Source: Saprospirales bacterium (GTDB lineage: Bacteria > Bacteroidota > Bacteroidia > Chitinophagales > JADJOU01). Taken from it: a DNA stretch of 5,840 nucleotides. The notes under the pieces were generated by a model that saw nothing but the letters and a program-made list of their open reading frames with translations, had not been told where the DNA came from and did no database searches. Both the position numbers and the translations under genes were made by a program. Location of the stretch: contig CANHJR010000095.1 in NCBI GenBank assembly GCA_947461165.1, positions 1 to 5,840 of the forward strand, given 5' to 3'. Shown here piece by piece: positions 5,039-5,840 of the stretch; within the stretch, counting starts at the first letter, position 1; each line of letters opens with the position of its first letter.

Positions 5039-5840
5039 CTATTTCGTTTTTTTATTTCTTCGATACCAGGCACTCATTAGTGTTCCAATCGTCATTAAAA
5101 TACAACCAATCCATAGAATACGAATGTGAGGAAATTCTATCGCTTTCAAGATGATCCAATCCTGAGGTTTATTCGTATCTAAAATAGAAAACTCAAATTT
5201 TTGTACTTGAGGATTGATAGAACCTAAGTTGACTTTGATACTCCCATCCTGACTAGATACAACTGGATTGAAAATTTCTCCATTGCTTGTATTCAATCGA
5301 TATGGGATCTGAATTATCTCTGTATTCTTGTCGGAAGCCACTCGACGCATGACGGCAACGATATCAATTTGGTCTTTGGTATTGGCAGGCTTAACCTGAA
5401 CAGAATCAAAAATCAACTGACTGGTCTGAGCATAAAAGGTGTCGCCAATAGAAAGCGCCTTGGATTCAGCTTTAGGATTTGTATTGTCTTGAGGCACGGA
5501 AGTCACATGGACAAAAATATCCTTTCCCCATAGATGTTCTATAGATGGCTCTGGATTCAGTCTAGATCCCATTCCTTCTTTGATCATTCTAGCCTCTGGC
5601 TCTAATACAAATGAATCCGTTGGATTGCCTGTTTCAACAAACTTAACGCGATATTTTTCACCTTGTTTGATCGGTGATTTACCTAAATAACTCACTAAAT
5701 AGTTGCCCATTTTTTCTTTTGTATCTGGCATTAGGAGTGAATTACTCGATTGTTCTTCGATATTCATTTCTTTTCCAAAGTCGATTCCTGCTTGATTGAC
5801 AGATATTGGCTTTTTTTCATACTGCGAAATCAGTGCTCCT
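5039..5840 (-). CDS. ccsA: CcmF/CcsA-type cytochrome c heme lyase, C-terminal part only
   Basis: The reading frame is open to the right edge, so this is the last 266 residues of a larger protein; an internal ATG at 5767 is not the start. The visible part begins GALISQYEKKPISVNQAGID and then forms a long extracytoplasmic beta-rich region, with GNYLVSYLGKSP, a LEPEARM strand, SIEHLWGKDIFVHVTS and IGDTFYAQTSQLIFDSVQV. It ends in FPHIRILWIGCILMTIGTLMSAWY, a final membrane helix, then a basic RRNKKTK tail. This order matches the CcmF C-terminal domain as found in the long Bacteroidota heme lyases. Such proteins join heme to CxxCH motifs of apocytochromes on the outer side of the cytoplasmic membrane. 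The WWD heme-binding segment would lie outside the window. The symbol follows common Bacteroidota naming; ccmF is equally used. Confidence 0.83.
   Translation of the reverse strand, partial: GALISQYEKKPISVNQAGIDFGKEMNIEEQSSNSLLMPDTKEKMGNYLVSYLGKSPIKQGEKYRVKFVETGNPTDSFVLEPEARMIKEGMGSRLNPEPSIEHLWGKDIFVHVTSVPQDNTNPKAESKALSIGDTFYAQTSQLIFDSVQVKPANTKDQIDIVAVMRRVASDKNTEIIQIPYRLNTSNGEIFNPVVSSQDGSIKVNLGSINPQVQKFEFSILDTNKPQDWIILKAIEFPHIRILWIGCILMTIGTLMSAWYRRNKKTK

Noticed and set aside
5765..5767. ATG as the start of a separate 242-residue protein
   Set aside because: The frame continues upstream to the window edge with sequence matching the heme lyase C-terminal domain, so this is an internal Met.
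1..5840. Mobile element, CRISPR array, tRNA or defence island
   Set aside because: No transposase or integrase frame, terminal repeats, regularly spaced repeats or tRNA-like cloverleaf is visible; all genes look like chromosomal housekeeping or unknown envelope genes.

Overview
The window looks like ordinary chromosomal DNA from a member of the Bacteroidota. It is AT-rich and compact. Most start codons lack a clear Shine-Dalgarno sequence, and several starts are preceded by the Bacteroidota -7 promoter motif TAnnTTTG, often with a TTG 19 to 24 bases upstream. Several proteins are recognisable Bacteroidota forms: an N-terminally intact BadF-type sugar kinase, a stand-alone LUD-domain protein, ribosomal protein bTHX with a long Lys/Ala tail, and a CcmF/CcsA-type heme lyase C-terminus. 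I cannot place it below phylum.

Layout. A leftward N-acetylglucosamine kinase-like gene runs off the left edge (1-331) and is divergent from a rightward gene for a small multi-pass membrane protein of unknown function (362-892). That gene meets, stop codon against stop codon, a leftward short-chain dehydrogenase/reductase gene (893-1738). A 99-base divergent control region with two overlapping candidate promoters separates the SDR gene from a rightward block: a LUD-domain gene (1838-2509), lpxH for lipid A synthesis (2584-3363), and a signal-peptide-bearing protein of unknown function (3320-4156) whose start overlaps the end of lpxH by 44 bases. The rightward block collides tail-to-tail, with a 15-base overlap, with a leftward cluster: a heme lyase gene entering from the right edge (5039-5840), the bTHX ribosomal protein (4731-4952) and a TlpA/ResA-like thioredoxin lipoprotein (4142-4699).

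How the genes may work together. The heme lyase and the thioredoxin lipoprotein fit one pathway, cytochrome c maturation outside the cytoplasmic membrane, with the bTHX gene and its intrinsic terminator between them. lpxH and the overlapping exported protein may be co-expressed envelope genes. The left part is a set of single metabolic genes with no obvious shared pathway.

I see no mobile element, CRISPR array, defence system or RNA gene, and no gap over 300 bases without a gene. No clearly undescribed multi-gene system is visible. The points most worth a second look are the SDR that lacks the usual catalytic Tyr and Lys, the two unknown envelope proteins, the terminator built into the bTHX stop codon, and the tightly abutting gene ends.
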